NCBI RefSeq assembly: GCF_029871235.1
Contig: NZ_SSOM01000028.1
Coordinates: 1 to 37,593 of the forward strand
DNA length: 37,593 bases
Direction of reading: 5' to 3'
DNA from: Pseudomonas sp. BN411
GTDB taxonomy: Bacteria > Pseudomonadota > Gammaproteobacteria > Pseudomonadales > Pseudomonadaceae
Program-made: the position numbers and the translations under genes
Shown here: positions 15,861-23,925 of the stretch, piece by piece
Layout: each line of letters begins with the position of its first letter
Position numbering within the stretch: the stretch's first letter is position 1
Notes under the pieces: generated by a model
Seen by the model: only the letters and a program-made list of their open reading frames with translations
What the model was told of the DNA's origin: nothing
Databases searched by the model: none

Positions 15861-16849
15861 AGCTGGCGACCCTTGACGACGGCAGCCGCGACGGCCGCCT
15901 GCTGCTGGTTTCCCGTGACCTGACCCGCGCGGTGGACGCCGCCGACATCGCGCCCACCCTGCAAGCCGCGGTGGACCACTGGTGGAGCGTGGAGGCCGAC
16001 CTGCGCGGTCGCTATGACGCGCTCAACCGGGGCGAGGTGGCGGGTGCCTTCGACTTCGAGCCGAACCGGGCGATGGCGCCGCTGCCGCGCGCTTGGCAAT
16101 GGCTGGACGGGTCCTGCTTCCTCAGCCATGGCGAGCTGATGCAGCGCGCGTTCAATCTCGACCCCATCGACGGCGTCGAGACCACGCCGCTGATGTACCA
16201 GGGCGCGGGCGACGACTTCCTCGGTGCCCGTCAGGACATTCCGCTGCCCAGCGAAGCCCACGGCATCGACTTCGAGGGCGAGTTCGCCGTGCTGGTGGAC
16301 GAGGTGCCGATGGGCTGCACCGCCGAGCAGGCGCTGGGGCACATCCGCCTGGTGCTGCAGGTCAACGACGTCAGCCTGCGCGCCCTAGCGCCCCGGGAAA
16401 TGAAGACCGGCTTCGGTTTCATCCAGGCCAAGTCGTCTTCCAGCTTCGCCCCGGTGGCGGTCACCCCGGACGAACTGGGCGATGCTTGGCGCGATGGCCG
16501 CGTGCACCTGCCGCTGAAGGTGGAGTGGAACGGCCAGTGGTTCGGCCACCCCCACGGCGGTGCCATGCACTTCGGCTTCCACCAGTTGATCGCCCATGCC
16601 GCGCTGACCCGCCGCCTCGGCGCCGGCAGCCTGATCGGTTCCGGCACCGTCTCCAACGCCGATCGCAGCGTGGGCTCGGCCTGCATCGCCGAGCGCCGCG
16701 CCATCGAGATGATCGAACAGGGCGCGCCGCGCACCGGCTTCATGGGCTTCGGCGACCGCGTACGGATGGAGGCGCGCAATGCCGACGGCTCGCCATTGTT
16801 CGGCGCCATCGATCAGCGGGTGATCCAGGCAGGTGCGCCATGCGCGTGA
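15857..16849 (+). CDS. Fumarylacetoacetate hydrolase family protein
   Basis: FAH-superfamily enzyme of 330 residues, longer than the 280-residue short FAH proteins and with an N-terminal extension. The metal and catalytic region is seen in HGIDFEGEFAVLVDEVPMGC (about 135-154), LVLQVNDVSLRALAPREM, FGFIQAKSSSSFAPVAVTPDELG and GSLIGSGTVSNAD. FAH enzymes cleave C-C bonds in 1,3-diketo acids, or hydrate or decarboxylate ring-fission products. Here it probably processes the product of the VOC dioxygenase or hydrolase. It overlaps the cupin stop (ATGA) and the next gene by 10 bp, showing tight coupling. Confidence 0.92.
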   Translation: MKLATLDDGSRDGRLLLVSRDLTRAVDAADIAPTLQAAVDHWWSVEADLRGRYDALNRGEVAGAFDFEPNRAMAPLPRAWQWLDGSCFLSHGELMQRAFNLDPIDGVETTPLMYQGAGDDFLGARQDIPLPSEAHGIDFEGEFAVLVDEVPMGCTAEQALGHIRLVLQVNDVSLRALAPREMKTGFGFIQAKSSSSFAPVAVTPDELGDAWRDGRVHLPLKVEWNGQWFGHPHGGAMHFGFHQLIAHAALTRRLGAGSLIGSGTVSNADRSVGSACIAERRAIEMIEQGAPRTGFMGFGDRVRMEARNADGSPLFGAIDQRVIQAGAPCA

Positions 16850-17820
16850 TGGTCACCGGCGCCGCCGGTTTTCTCGGTCGCCTGCTGGTGCAGCAACTGC
16901 TGGAGCAGGGCCGATTGCGCGGCCAGCCGCTGGAGGCCGTGGTGCTGCTGGACCAGCAGCTGGAGGGCTTCCCGGCGGACCACCGGCTGCGCCTGCTGGC
17001 CGGCAGCATCACTGAGCCGACCCTGCTGCGCCGCGCCCTGGCCGACGGCGTGGACGTGGTGTTCCACCTGGTGAGTATCCCGGGTGGCGCGGCGGAGCAA
17101 CAGTACGCCCTGGGGCAGCAGGTGAACCTGCTGGCGACCCTGGAGCTGCTGGACCAGCTGCGCAATGCCGCGCGGCCGCCGGTGATGGTCTACGCCAGCA
17201 GCGTGGCGGTGTATGGCGCGGAGCTGCCGGCACGCATGGACGAGCAACTGATGCCGCGCCCGGCGCTGTCCTACGGCGCGCACAAACTGATGGTGGAGAC
17301 CCAGCTCAGCGACCTGGCCCGCCGTGGCGAGGTGGACGGCCGCGTCCTGCGCCTGCCCGGCATCGTCGCCCGGCCCCGCGAGCCGAACGGGCTGCGCTCG
17401 GCCTTCATGAGCGATCTGATGCACGCCCTCGCGGCTGGCGACGCCTATTGCTGCCCGGTATCGGCCGAGGCCACCGCCTGGTGGATGTCGGCGCGCTGCT
17501 GCGTCGACAACCTGCTGCACGCCGCCGAACTGCAGGACCCCGGCGCCCAGCGGGTGTGGCAACTGCCGGTGTTGCAGCTGGCTATCGGCGAGGTGGTGGA
17601 GGCCCTGTCCGAAGCCTTCGGCGACGACCGCCGGGCCCTGGTGAGCTACCAGCCGGAGGCCGACCTGGAGGCGCTGTTCGGCCGCTATCCGCCCCTGCGC
17701 ACGCCGCAGTCCCGCGCCCTGGGTTTCCGCCATGACGGCTCCGCCCAGGCCCTGGTGCGAAACGCCCTCAACCTCAGCCAGCGCCCGCGCCGCGTGCGTG
17801 CTCCGCTACAAACCATTTGA
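16840..17820 (+). CDS. DenD-like NAD-dependent epimerase/dehydrogenase
   Basis: Extended SDR of 326 residues with Rossmann motif GAAGFLG (7-13), SSVAVYG and the active-site YGAHK. The pattern VVFHLVSIPGGAAEQQYALGQQVNLLATLELL, DGRVLRLPGIVARPREPNG, CCPVSAEATAWWMSARCCVDNLLHAAEL and the ending RALGFRHD follows D-erythronate dehydrogenase (DenD) more than sugar epimerases. DenD oxidises a 2-hydroxy acid at C2. In this cluster it may act on a polyhydroxy-acid fragment of the substrate, or on a glycosidic or side-chain part. It overlaps the FAH gene by 10 bp. Confidence 0.85.
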   Translation: MRVMVTGAAGFLGRLLVQQLLEQGRLRGQPLEAVVLLDQQLEGFPADHRLRLLAGSITEPTLLRRALADGVDVVFHLVSIPGGAAEQQYALGQQVNLLATLELLDQLRNAARPPVMVYASSVAVYGAELPARMDEQLMPRPALSYGAHKLMVETQLSDLARRGEVDGRVLRLPGIVARPREPNGLRSAFMSDLMHALAAGDAYCCPVSAEATAWWMSARCCVDNLLHAAELQDPGAQRVWQLPVLQLAIGEVVEALSEAFGDDRRALVSYQPEADLEALFGRYPPLRTPQSRALGFRHDGSAQALVRNALNLSQRPRRVRAPLQTI

Positions 17821-17831
17821 GACCCGCTGCC

Positions 17832-18620
17832 ATGACCCTTGCCCGCAAACGCCGCCTCGTTGACCTCTCGGTGACCCTGGACAACAACCCCTACACCGAC
17901 CCGCCGCCGCTGCTGCCGAAGATCGATTACATGGACCACCAGCAGGGCTGGCCGGAAATGGCCGCCATGTTCCCCGGCTTGTCCCTCGACCAGATGCCGG
18001 GCAAGGAGTCCTGGGCCGCCGAGCGCCTGGCGATCACCACCCACAGTGGCACCCACATGGACGCGCCCTGGCACTACGCCTCGACCACCGATGGCGGCAA
18101 GCCGGCCTTCGGCATCGACGAACTGCCCCTGGAGTGGTGCCTGCAGCCGGGCGTGAAGCTGGACTTCCGCCACCTGCCCGATGGCCATGTGGTCACCGCC
18201 GCCGAGGTGGAAGCCGAGCTGGCGCGCATCGGCCATGAGCTGCAGCCGCTGGACATCGTGCTGGTGAACACCCGCGCCGGCAGCCTGTTCGGCCAGCCGG
18301 GCTACCTGGACGCGGGCGTCGGCATGGGCCGCGAAGCCACCCTCTACCTGCTGGAGCGCGGGGTGCGGGTGGTGGGCACCGACGCCTGGAGCTGGGACGC
18401 GCCGTTCAAGTACACCCGTGAGCGCTTCGCCGAGAGCGGCGATGCCGCGATCATCTGGGAAGGCCACAAGGCCGGTCGCGACATCGGTTACGGCCAGATG
18501 GAGAAGCTGGCCAACCTCGACAGCCTGCCGGCCTACGGCTTCCTGGTGTCCTGCTTCCCCTACAAGATCAAGCACGCTTCGGCCGGCTTCATCCGCGCCG
18601 TGGCCATCTTCGAAGAATAA
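17832..18620 (+). CDS. Cyclase-family (kynurenine formamidase-like) metal hydrolase
   Basis: Metal-dependent hydrolase of 262 residues of the cyclase/KynB family. The metal-binding signature HSGTHMDAPWHY holds His71, His75, Asp77 and His81. A later LVNTRAG and GTDAWSWDAP fit the family. Members hydrolyse amides or strained cyclic amides/lactones such as formylkynurenine and isatin. Here a lactone or cyclic ester from ring cleavage is plausible. The product is close in length to isatin-hydrolase-type enzymes. The TAA stop lies within an A-rich AANAANAA run preceding the sulfatase. Confidence 0.9.
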   Translation: MTLARKRRLVDLSVTLDNNPYTDPPPLLPKIDYMDHQQGWPEMAAMFPGLSLDQMPGKESWAAERLAITTHSGTHMDAPWHYASTTDGGKPAFGIDELPLEWCLQPGVKLDFRHLPDGHVVTAAEVEAELARIGHELQPLDIVLVNTRAGSLFGQPGYLDAGVGMGREATLYLLERGVRVVGTDAWSWDAPFKYTRERFAESGDAAIIWEGHKAGRDIGYGQMEKLANLDSLPAYGFLVSCFPYKIKHASAGFIRAVAIFEE

Positions 18621-18623
18621 GAA
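18613..18623 (+). promoter_or_regulatory. Candidate Hfq-Crc motif before the sulfatase
   Basis: AAGAATAAGAA holds two overlapping AANAANAA matches, covers the cyclase stop codon and ends two bases before the AGGAG ribosome site of the sulfatase. Confidence 0.5.
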
Positions 18624-18636
18624 CAGGAGCATCCCC

Positions 18637-20277
18637 GTGCGATTCCCCTTTCTGCTGGCGGCATTGGCGTGCATCGCCCCGGCCTTCGCCGGTGCTGCCG
18701 AGCGTCCCAACATCCTGCTGATCCTGGCCGACGACCTGGGCTACTCCGACCTCGGCGCCTTCGGCGGCGAGATCGCCACGCCTAACCTCGACCGCCTGGC
18801 CGAGAGCGGCCTGCAGCTGACCAGCATGTACGCCGCACCCACCTGCTCGCCGACGCGGGCCATGCTGATGTCCGGCACCGACCACCACCTGGCCGGGCTG
18901 GGCACCATGGCCGAAGGCCTGCAGCCGTTCCAGCGCGGCAAGCCGGGCTACGAGGGCTACCTGAACCAGCAGGCCCACTCCATCGCCGAGCTGCTGCGCG
19001 ATGGCGGCTACCGCACCAGCATGGTGGGCAAGTGGCACCTGGGCCTGGCCCCCGACCAGGGGCCGGACCGCCGTGGCTTCGAGCAGTCCTTCACCCTGTT
19101 GCAGGGCGGCGGCGTGCACTTCAAGCCCACGCCGGGCTCCACCGCGAAGATCGAGCAGATCACCTACCGCGAAAACGGCCAGCCGGTGGAACTGCCGGGG
19201 GACTTCTATTCCACCGACTTCTACACCGACAAGCTGCTGGCCTATCTGAAATCGGGACAGGGCAGCGGCAAGCCCTTCTTCGCCTATGCCGCCTACACCT
19301 CGCCGCACTGGCCGCTGCAGGCGCCGGAGGCCTACCTGGACAAGTACCGGGGCCGCTACGACGGCGGCTACGACGCGGTGCGCCTGGCGCGCATCGAACG
19401 AATGAAAGCCAAGGGCCTGCTGCCGGCCGACTTCCAGAGCGCCGCGCCCCTGCCGGCCACCCCGCAGCTGCCCGGCTGGGACCAGTTGGACCCGAAGCGC
19501 AAGCGCATCGAGGCGCGCAAGATGGAGATCTACGCCGCCATGGTCGACAACCTCGACCACAACATCGGCCGCCTGCTGGATTACCTGCGCCAGAGCGGTC
19601 AGCTGGACAACACCCTGATCGTCTTCATGTCCGACAACGGTGCCGCCGGCGAGCGCCATGAGCAGTTCTACCCGGCCGGCCCGGACACCGACAATCGCCT
19701 GGAGAACCTCGGCCGGCGCGGTTCACAGATCGACTACGGGCTGCGCTGGGCGGAAGTCAGCGCGGCGCCCCTGCGGCTGTTCAAGGGCAGCACCGCCGAA
19801 GGCGGCATCAGCGTGCCGGCCATCGTCCAGTTGCCGGCCAGCCTCCGTCGCCAGGGCCTGGAACGCAGCGTAGCGCGGGTGGACGACCTGGCGCCGACCT
19901 TCCTCGCCCTGGCCGGCCTGCCGGACCCGGGTGACCAGTACCAGGGCCAGCCCAAGCACCCCATCACCGGCCACTCCATGCTGCCGATGCTGGAAGGCCA
20001 GGGCCGCGGCGAGCCAGCGATGGCCGGCGAGCTGTTCGGCAGCCGCTACTACCGCGAAGGCAACCTCAAGCTGCTCGGTCTGGTGCCCTGGAGCATGCCG
20101 GGCCAACCCCTGCCGCCGCTGCGCTGGCAGCTGTTCGACCTGTCGCGGGATCGCGGCGAGCAGCAGGACCTTTCCGCGAGCCAGCCGGAAACCCTGGAGC
20201 GCCTGAAGCAGGCCTGGCAGGACTACGCCCGCCGGGTCGGCGTGGTCGCGCCGCCGCCGGTGGCCAAGGCGCTATGA
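18637..20277 (+). CDS. Exported Cys-type sulfatase
   Basis: Sulfate ester hydrolase of 546 residues. GTG at 18637 follows AGGAG and gives a Sec signal peptide (MRFPFLLAALACIAPAFAGA). The mature part begins ERPNILLILADDLGYSD, with metal-binding Asp32-Asp33. The catalytic motif is C70-S-P-T-R, so the cysteine must become formylglycine. GKWHLG and MSDNGA supply further active-site residues. It overlaps the next gene, which encodes the modifying enzyme and also appears exported. It belongs to the arylsulfatase group. The substrate is presumably a sulfated phenol or the sulfated form of this locus's compound, hydrolysed in the periplasm before uptake. Confidence 0.93.
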   Translation: MRFPFLLAALACIAPAFAGAAERPNILLILADDLGYSDLGAFGGEIATPNLDRLAESGLQLTSMYAAPTCSPTRAMLMSGTDHHLAGLGTMAEGLQPFQRGKPGYEGYLNQQAHSIAELLRDGGYRTSMVGKWHLGLAPDQGPDRRGFEQSFTLLQGGGVHFKPTPGSTAKIEQITYRENGQPVELPGDFYSTDFYTDKLLAYLKSGQGSGKPFFAYAAYTSPHWPLQAPEAYLDKYRGRYDGGYDAVRLARIERMKAKGLLPADFQSAAPLPATPQLPGWDQLDPKRKRIEARKMEIYAAMVDNLDHNIGRLLDYLRQSGQLDNTLIVFMSDNGAAGERHEQFYPAGPDTDNRLENLGRRGSQIDYGLRWAEVSAAPLRLFKGSTAEGGISVPAIVQLPASLRRQGLERSVARVDDLAPTFLALAGLPDPGDQYQGQPKHPITGHSMLPMLEGQGRGEPAMAGELFGSRYYREGNLKLLGLVPWSMPGQPLPPLRWQLFDLSRDRGEQQDLSASQPETLERLKQAWQDYARRVGVVAPPPVAKAL

Positions 20278-21278
20278 GGCGCGGGTTGATCGCCGCCGGC
20301 TGCCTGGGCGTGCTCGCCCTGGCGGGAATCGTTGCCCGGACAGGCGCCACGCCGCCCCTGGGCAATGTCGCCGGCTGCGAGGCCTACGCTGGCCTGCCGG
20401 CGGGCTCGGACGACGACCCGCTGGCCGGGATGGTGCGCATCAGCGGTGGGCGCTTCACCCCCGGCACCGAGGGCGGCTACCCGGATGAGCGTCCGTTCGG
20501 CGCGGTAGAGGTCGGGGATTTCTGGATCGATCGCACCGAGGTCACCCGCGCCCAGTTCGCCGCCTTCGTCGAGTCCACCGGCTACATCACCGAGGCCGAG
20601 CGTTCCGGTGGCGCCGCGATGTTCCGCGCGCCGCTGGAGACGGCCGGCGACGGTTCGGCGCTGCCCTGGTGGCGCTACGTCGAGGGTGCCAACTGGCGTC
20701 ACCCGGAGGGGCCGGAGGGCCCTGAAGTCAAACTCGACCAATACCCGGTGACCCTGGTCACCCTGGCCGACGCCCAGGCCTATGCGCAGTGGCGCGGCAA
20801 CCAGTTGCCCGGCGAGGCCGAGTGGGAATACGCCGCACGCGGCGCTGACGCTTCCCAGCGGCTGGGCGAGGAACCGCTCGATAGCCATGGCCGGCCCGCC
20901 GCAAACTACTGGCAAGGGGTGTTCCCGGTGCAGGACGCCGCCGAGGATGGCTTCGCCGGCCTGGCCCCGGTGGGCTGCTTCGCCGCCAACGCCCAGGGGC
21001 TGTTCGACATGATCGGCAATGTCTGGGAATGGACCGCCGATGCCCAGTGGGGGCCCCTGATCAGCCACGCCAACGGTGACCCCGGCCAGCTGCGCGCGGC
21101 CCTGGGCCCGTCGCGTCCACGGATCATCAAGGGCGGCTCCTACCTTTGCGCCACGTCCTATTGCGCCCGCTACCGCGCGGCGGCGCGGGAACGCCAGGAA
21201 GCCGACCTGGCGACCTCTCACGTCGGCTTCCGCACCATTCGCCGCATTGCCCCCGAATCCACACTAGCCACGGAGTGA
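20274..21278 (+). CDS. Formylglycine-generating enzyme, membrane-anchored or exported
   Basis: SUMF1/FGE-family protein of 334 residues. It keeps both active-site cysteines, Cys292 and Cys297, in GGSYLCATSYCARYR, together with GNVWEW and LPGEAEWEYAARG. FGE uses O2 and copper to turn the sulfatase cysteine into formylglycine. An N-terminal hydrophobic stretch (GLIAAGCLGVLALAGIVA, residues 4-21) after two arginines is a signal peptide or membrane anchor. The enzyme therefore appears to act in the periplasm, on the exported sulfatase encoded by the overlapping upstream gene. Cys10 in LIAAGC is not a convincing lipobox because the leader before it is too short. Confidence 0.92.
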   Translation: MRRGLIAAGCLGVLALAGIVARTGATPPLGNVAGCEAYAGLPAGSDDDPLAGMVRISGGRFTPGTEGGYPDERPFGAVEVGDFWIDRTEVTRAQFAAFVESTGYITEAERSGGAAMFRAPLETAGDGSALPWWRYVEGANWRHPEGPEGPEVKLDQYPVTLVTLADAQAYAQWRGNQLPGEAEWEYAARGADASQRLGEEPLDSHGRPAANYWQGVFPVQDAAEDGFAGLAPVGCFAANAQGLFDMIGNVWEWTADAQWGPLISHANGDPGQLRAALGPSRPRIIKGGSYLCATSYCARYRAAARERQEADLATSHVGFRTIRRIAPESTLATE

Positions 21279-21283
21279 CGCCG

Positions 21284-22117
21284 ATGCGTCTGATTGCCTT
21301 GCTGTGGAGCGCGCTCGCGCTCTTGACCACCGCCGCGACCGCCCAGGCCGACGAGGAACAACGGGCCCGTCAGCTCCTGCAGCGGGCCGTAGACTACTAC
21401 CAGGTGCAGGGCGATGCGGCCTTCGCCGCCTTCAGCCGCCAGGGCGAGTTCATCGACGGTGAGCACTACGTGTTCGTGGTCGACACCCACGGCACCATGC
21501 TCGCCAGCGGCGGCACCTCGGCTGTGCTGATCGGGCGCGATGTCCGCGAGGCCCTGGAGCCGGAATTGCGCGACGGCTTCCGCCAGGCGTTGGAAGGCGC
21601 CGAAGGCGAGGTACGGGTCGCCGAGTACCGCTGGATGAACGCCCGCGACGGCCGGGTGGAGCGCAAGCGGGTGTTCTTCCAGCGCGAGGGGGATCGGGTC
21701 ATCGCCGTCGGCCTCTACCTGCCACGGGCTACGCCGCAGCAGGCTGGCCAGTTGCTGGACCGGGCCGTGGCGGCCCTGGCACAAGGGCCGGAGCAGAGCA
21801 TTGCCGCCATCAACGCGCTGTCGCCACGCTTTCGCGAGGATGATCTCTACGTCTTCGTCATCGACCTGGATACCGGCCGCTACGTCGCCCACGGCTACAA
21901 CCTGCGCCTGCTCGGCGTGGAGTTCGCCAAGGTGTACGACCCGGACGGCAAGCCGGTGGGCGCGCCGATTCTCGCGCTGATGAAGAACCATGAAGCGGGC
22001 GGTTACGACTACCGCTGGAAGAACCCGGTGACCGGCAAGGTGGAGGACAAGTACGCCCTGCTGCGCAAGACCGGCCACCTTCTGGTGGCGGTGGGGTACT
22101 ACAAGAAGTCCGAGTGA
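21284..22117 (+). CDS. Periplasmic double-Cache protein
   Basis: Protein of 277 residues with a signal peptide (LIALLWSALALLTTAATAQA). It has two successive single-Cache-type domains: DYYQVQGDAAFAAFSRQGEFIDGEHYVFVVDTHGTMLASGG (from about residue 35) and a second unit from about 155 with DDLYVFVIDLDTGRYVAHG and the typical ending YDYRWKNPVTGKVEDKYALLRKTGHLLVAVGYYK. No transmembrane helix or signalling domain follows, so it is a free periplasmic ligand-binding protein, not a receptor. As last gene of the operon it may bind substrate for transport or pass a signal to a membrane partner. GGAG precedes the ATG. Confidence 0.82.
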   Translation: MRLIALLWSALALLTTAATAQADEEQRARQLLQRAVDYYQVQGDAAFAAFSRQGEFIDGEHYVFVVDTHGTMLASGGTSAVLIGRDVREALEPELRDGFRQALEGAEGEVRVAEYRWMNARDGRVERKRVFFQREGDRVIAVGLYLPRATPQQAGQLLDRAVAALAQGPEQSIAAINALSPRFREDDLYVFVIDLDTGRYVAHGYNLRLLGVEFAKVYDPDGKPVGAPILALMKNHEAGGYDYRWKNPVTGKVEDKYALLRKTGHLLVAVGYYKKSE

Positions 22118-22139
22118 GGCGCGTCACCCGGGCTTCCGG

Positions 22140-22200
22140 GGAAAACAGCGATGGGTTTCGTTCCTCTACCTATCCTGCGGGCTACAAACAAGCGATTCCC
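22140..22200. repeat. Pseudomonas-type intergenic repeat
   Basis: The stretch around GCGATGGGTTTCG, CTACCTATCCTGCGGGCTAC and the following CCCCACCCTACC resembles dispersed intergenic repeats common in pseudomonads. It lies between two convergent genes and is preceded by a short CCCGG/CCGGG hairpin at 22126-22141. Recognition is from memory of such repeats, not from a search. Confidence 0.4.
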
Positions 22201-22204
22201 CACC

Positions 22205-23617
22205 CTACCGGCGCAGCGGCAGGTCCTCCAGGCGCAGGGCCACCAGCAGCGGCGCCAGGGCCACCAGGGCATCGAGCATGAGCAATTGGCGGAAGGCTTC
22301 GCTGGCGAGCGCGCCGCCGGCCAGTTCCAGGGCGGCGCTTGGCGCCTCCGGCGACAGCAGCCAGTAGAGGCTGGACAACACCGCCACGCCCACCGCGCCG
22401 CCGAGGCCACGGGCCAGGCCGCAGAGTCCGGTGGCCACGCCCAGGTGCTCGGCCGGCACGGCGCTCTGCACCGCCACCAGGGAGGTGGGGAACTGCATGC
22501 CCAGCGCGGCGCCGCAGAGCAGCAGCACCAGCAGGTGGCCGGCCGCCGATAACGGTAGCCAGGCCCAGGCCAGCAGGGCCAGCGGCAGCAGGGTGCTACC
22601 GGTCACCAGCAGGCGTTTGTAGCGGCCCCAGTGGGCGCTGAGGCGACCGCCCAGGTAAGCGCCCACCGGCGCGCCGAAAGCGATGGCGGTCAGTTGCGCG
22701 GTGCTGCCGGCAAGCCCCTCGCCGCTGGCGTGCAGGGGAATCAGCACGGCCAGGCCGACGGCCTGGAAGCTGGCGAAGAGCAGCATCATCCAGCCGCCAC
22801 GGGCCGTGGCGATGCCCAGCAGCGGCAGCGGAATCAGCGGATCGCCGGCGCGCTTCTGGCTGGCCACGAACAGCGGCAGGGTTACCACGCACAGGCCGAG
22901 GGCCGCCAGGTTGCGCGCCTCCAGCGGATCGCTGGCATGGCCGACGCGGCCGATCAGCCAGAGCAGGCTGGCCAGGGCGACACTCAACAGTGCCGCGCCG
23001 AGGTAGTCGATGCGCGAATCGCGGCGTTTCTGTGCCAGGCGGGCCAGGGCCGGGCGGGCCATGAGATAGGTGAGCACCCCCAGCGGCAGGTTCAGCCAGA
23101 ACACCCAGTGCCAACTCAGGGTCGTGCTCAGGTAGCCGCCCAGCAGCGGCCCGGCGAGGCTGGCCAGGGCGAACATGCTGCTGAACCAGCCTTGATAGCG
23201 GCCGCGCTCGGCCGGCTCCACCAGGTCACCCACCAGGGCCTGGGTGGTGGCCATCAGGCCGCCGGCGCCGATGCCTTGCAGCAGCCTGGCCGCCACCAGT
23301 TCGGACAGGTCGCGTGACAGGGCGCACAGCACCGAAGCCACCACGAACAGCAGCAGGGCGGCAGCCAGCATCGGCCGGCGCCCAAGCTGGTCGCTCAGCT
23401 TGCCGAACAGCGGGGTGGCGACGGTCATCGCCAGCAGGTAGCCGGAAACCACCCAGGCCAGCAGCTCGGCGCCGGCCAGCTGGCGGGCGATGGTGGGCAG
23501 GGCGGCGGCGACTATGGTCTGGTCCAGTGCGGCCATGAACAGGCCGAGCATCAGTCCGGGCAGGAGCCGGCGCAGCTCCTGGTGAGGCACGGCGAGCGAA
23601 GCGGTGGGGGCGTTCAT
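22205..23617 (-). CDS. MFS transporter, DHA2 family (14 helices)
   Basis: Drug:H+ antiporter-type carrier of 470 residues. LGLFMAALDQTIVAAALPTIARQL at the N-terminus is the DHA2 motif with the D-x-T signature in helix 1, and GKLSDQLGRRPML is the loop 2-3 motif. About 14 hydrophobic segments are present. It differs in family from the 12-helix MFS at 12696. The start at 23617 has AAGGA upstream; longer in-frame extension lacks support. DHA2 proteins usually export, so this probably relieves toxicity of the aromatic substrate or intermediates. It has its own promoter region, since a terminator separates it from the upstream dioxygenase gene. Confidence 0.92.
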   Translation of the reverse strand: MNAPTASLAVPHQELRRLLPGLMLGLFMAALDQTIVAAALPTIARQLAGAELLAWVVSGYLLAMTVATPLFGKLSDQLGRRPMLAAALLLFVVASVLCALSRDLSELVAARLLQGIGAGGLMATTQALVGDLVEPAERGRYQGWFSSMFALASLAGPLLGGYLSTTLSWHWVFWLNLPLGVLTYLMARPALARLAQKRRDSRIDYLGAALLSVALASLLWLIGRVGHASDPLEARNLAALGLCVVTLPLFVASQKRAGDPLIPLPLLGIATARGGWMMLLFASFQAVGLAVLIPLHASGEGLAGSTAQLTAIAFGAPVGAYLGGRLSAHWGRYKRLLVTGSTLLPLALLAWAWLPLSAAGHLLVLLLCGAALGMQFPTSLVAVQSAVPAEHLGVATGLCGLARGLGGAVGVAVLSSLYWLLSPEAPSAALELAGGALASEAFRQLLMLDALVALAPLLVALRLEDLPLRR

Positions 23618-23925
23618 CGGGTTCCTTGAGCCTCGCGGGCAGGCGTCTCGCGCGTGTCGGCGATGGGGAAGGGCACTGTATGCCAATGACCGGTCGCGGT
23701 CACCGCGGATAGCGGCGGCGCGTCGGTCGGATGATCGGGCGAGGCGGGGCCGGCCTTGTGGGCGAGACCCGTTGCCGCCGGGCAACGACCGGGGGTGTCC
23801 GGTGTGCGAAGGCGGCAAAAAAAGACTCCCGGACCAGCCGGCGCCGGGAGTACGAGGGCAGGGCGTCCCGTGGCGCCGGGACGACCCTGCTCACGGCGCG
23901 GTAGCAGCCGTGGAGCAACGAACCA
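23618..23925. other. Gene-free gap with a terminator
   Basis: This 308-bp gap between the dioxygenase and the DHA2 gene contains the minus-strand terminator at 23817-23851 and presumably the promoter of the DHA2 gene. No ORF of interest and no copy of the LysR box was seen. Confidence 0.5.
23817..23851 (-). terminator. Rho-independent terminator of the hydrolase-dioxygenase unit
   Basis: Reading the minus strand, ACTCCCGG and CCGGGAGT form a perfect 8-bp stem with an 11-nt loop, followed by C and seven T. It is the strongest terminator in the window and closes the transcript 75 bp after the dioxygenase stop. Confidence 0.85.

Noticed and set aside
20274-21278. FGE as a lipoprotein
   Set aside because: Cys10 is preceded by a leader too short for a lipoprotein signal; a membrane anchor or Sec peptide fits better.
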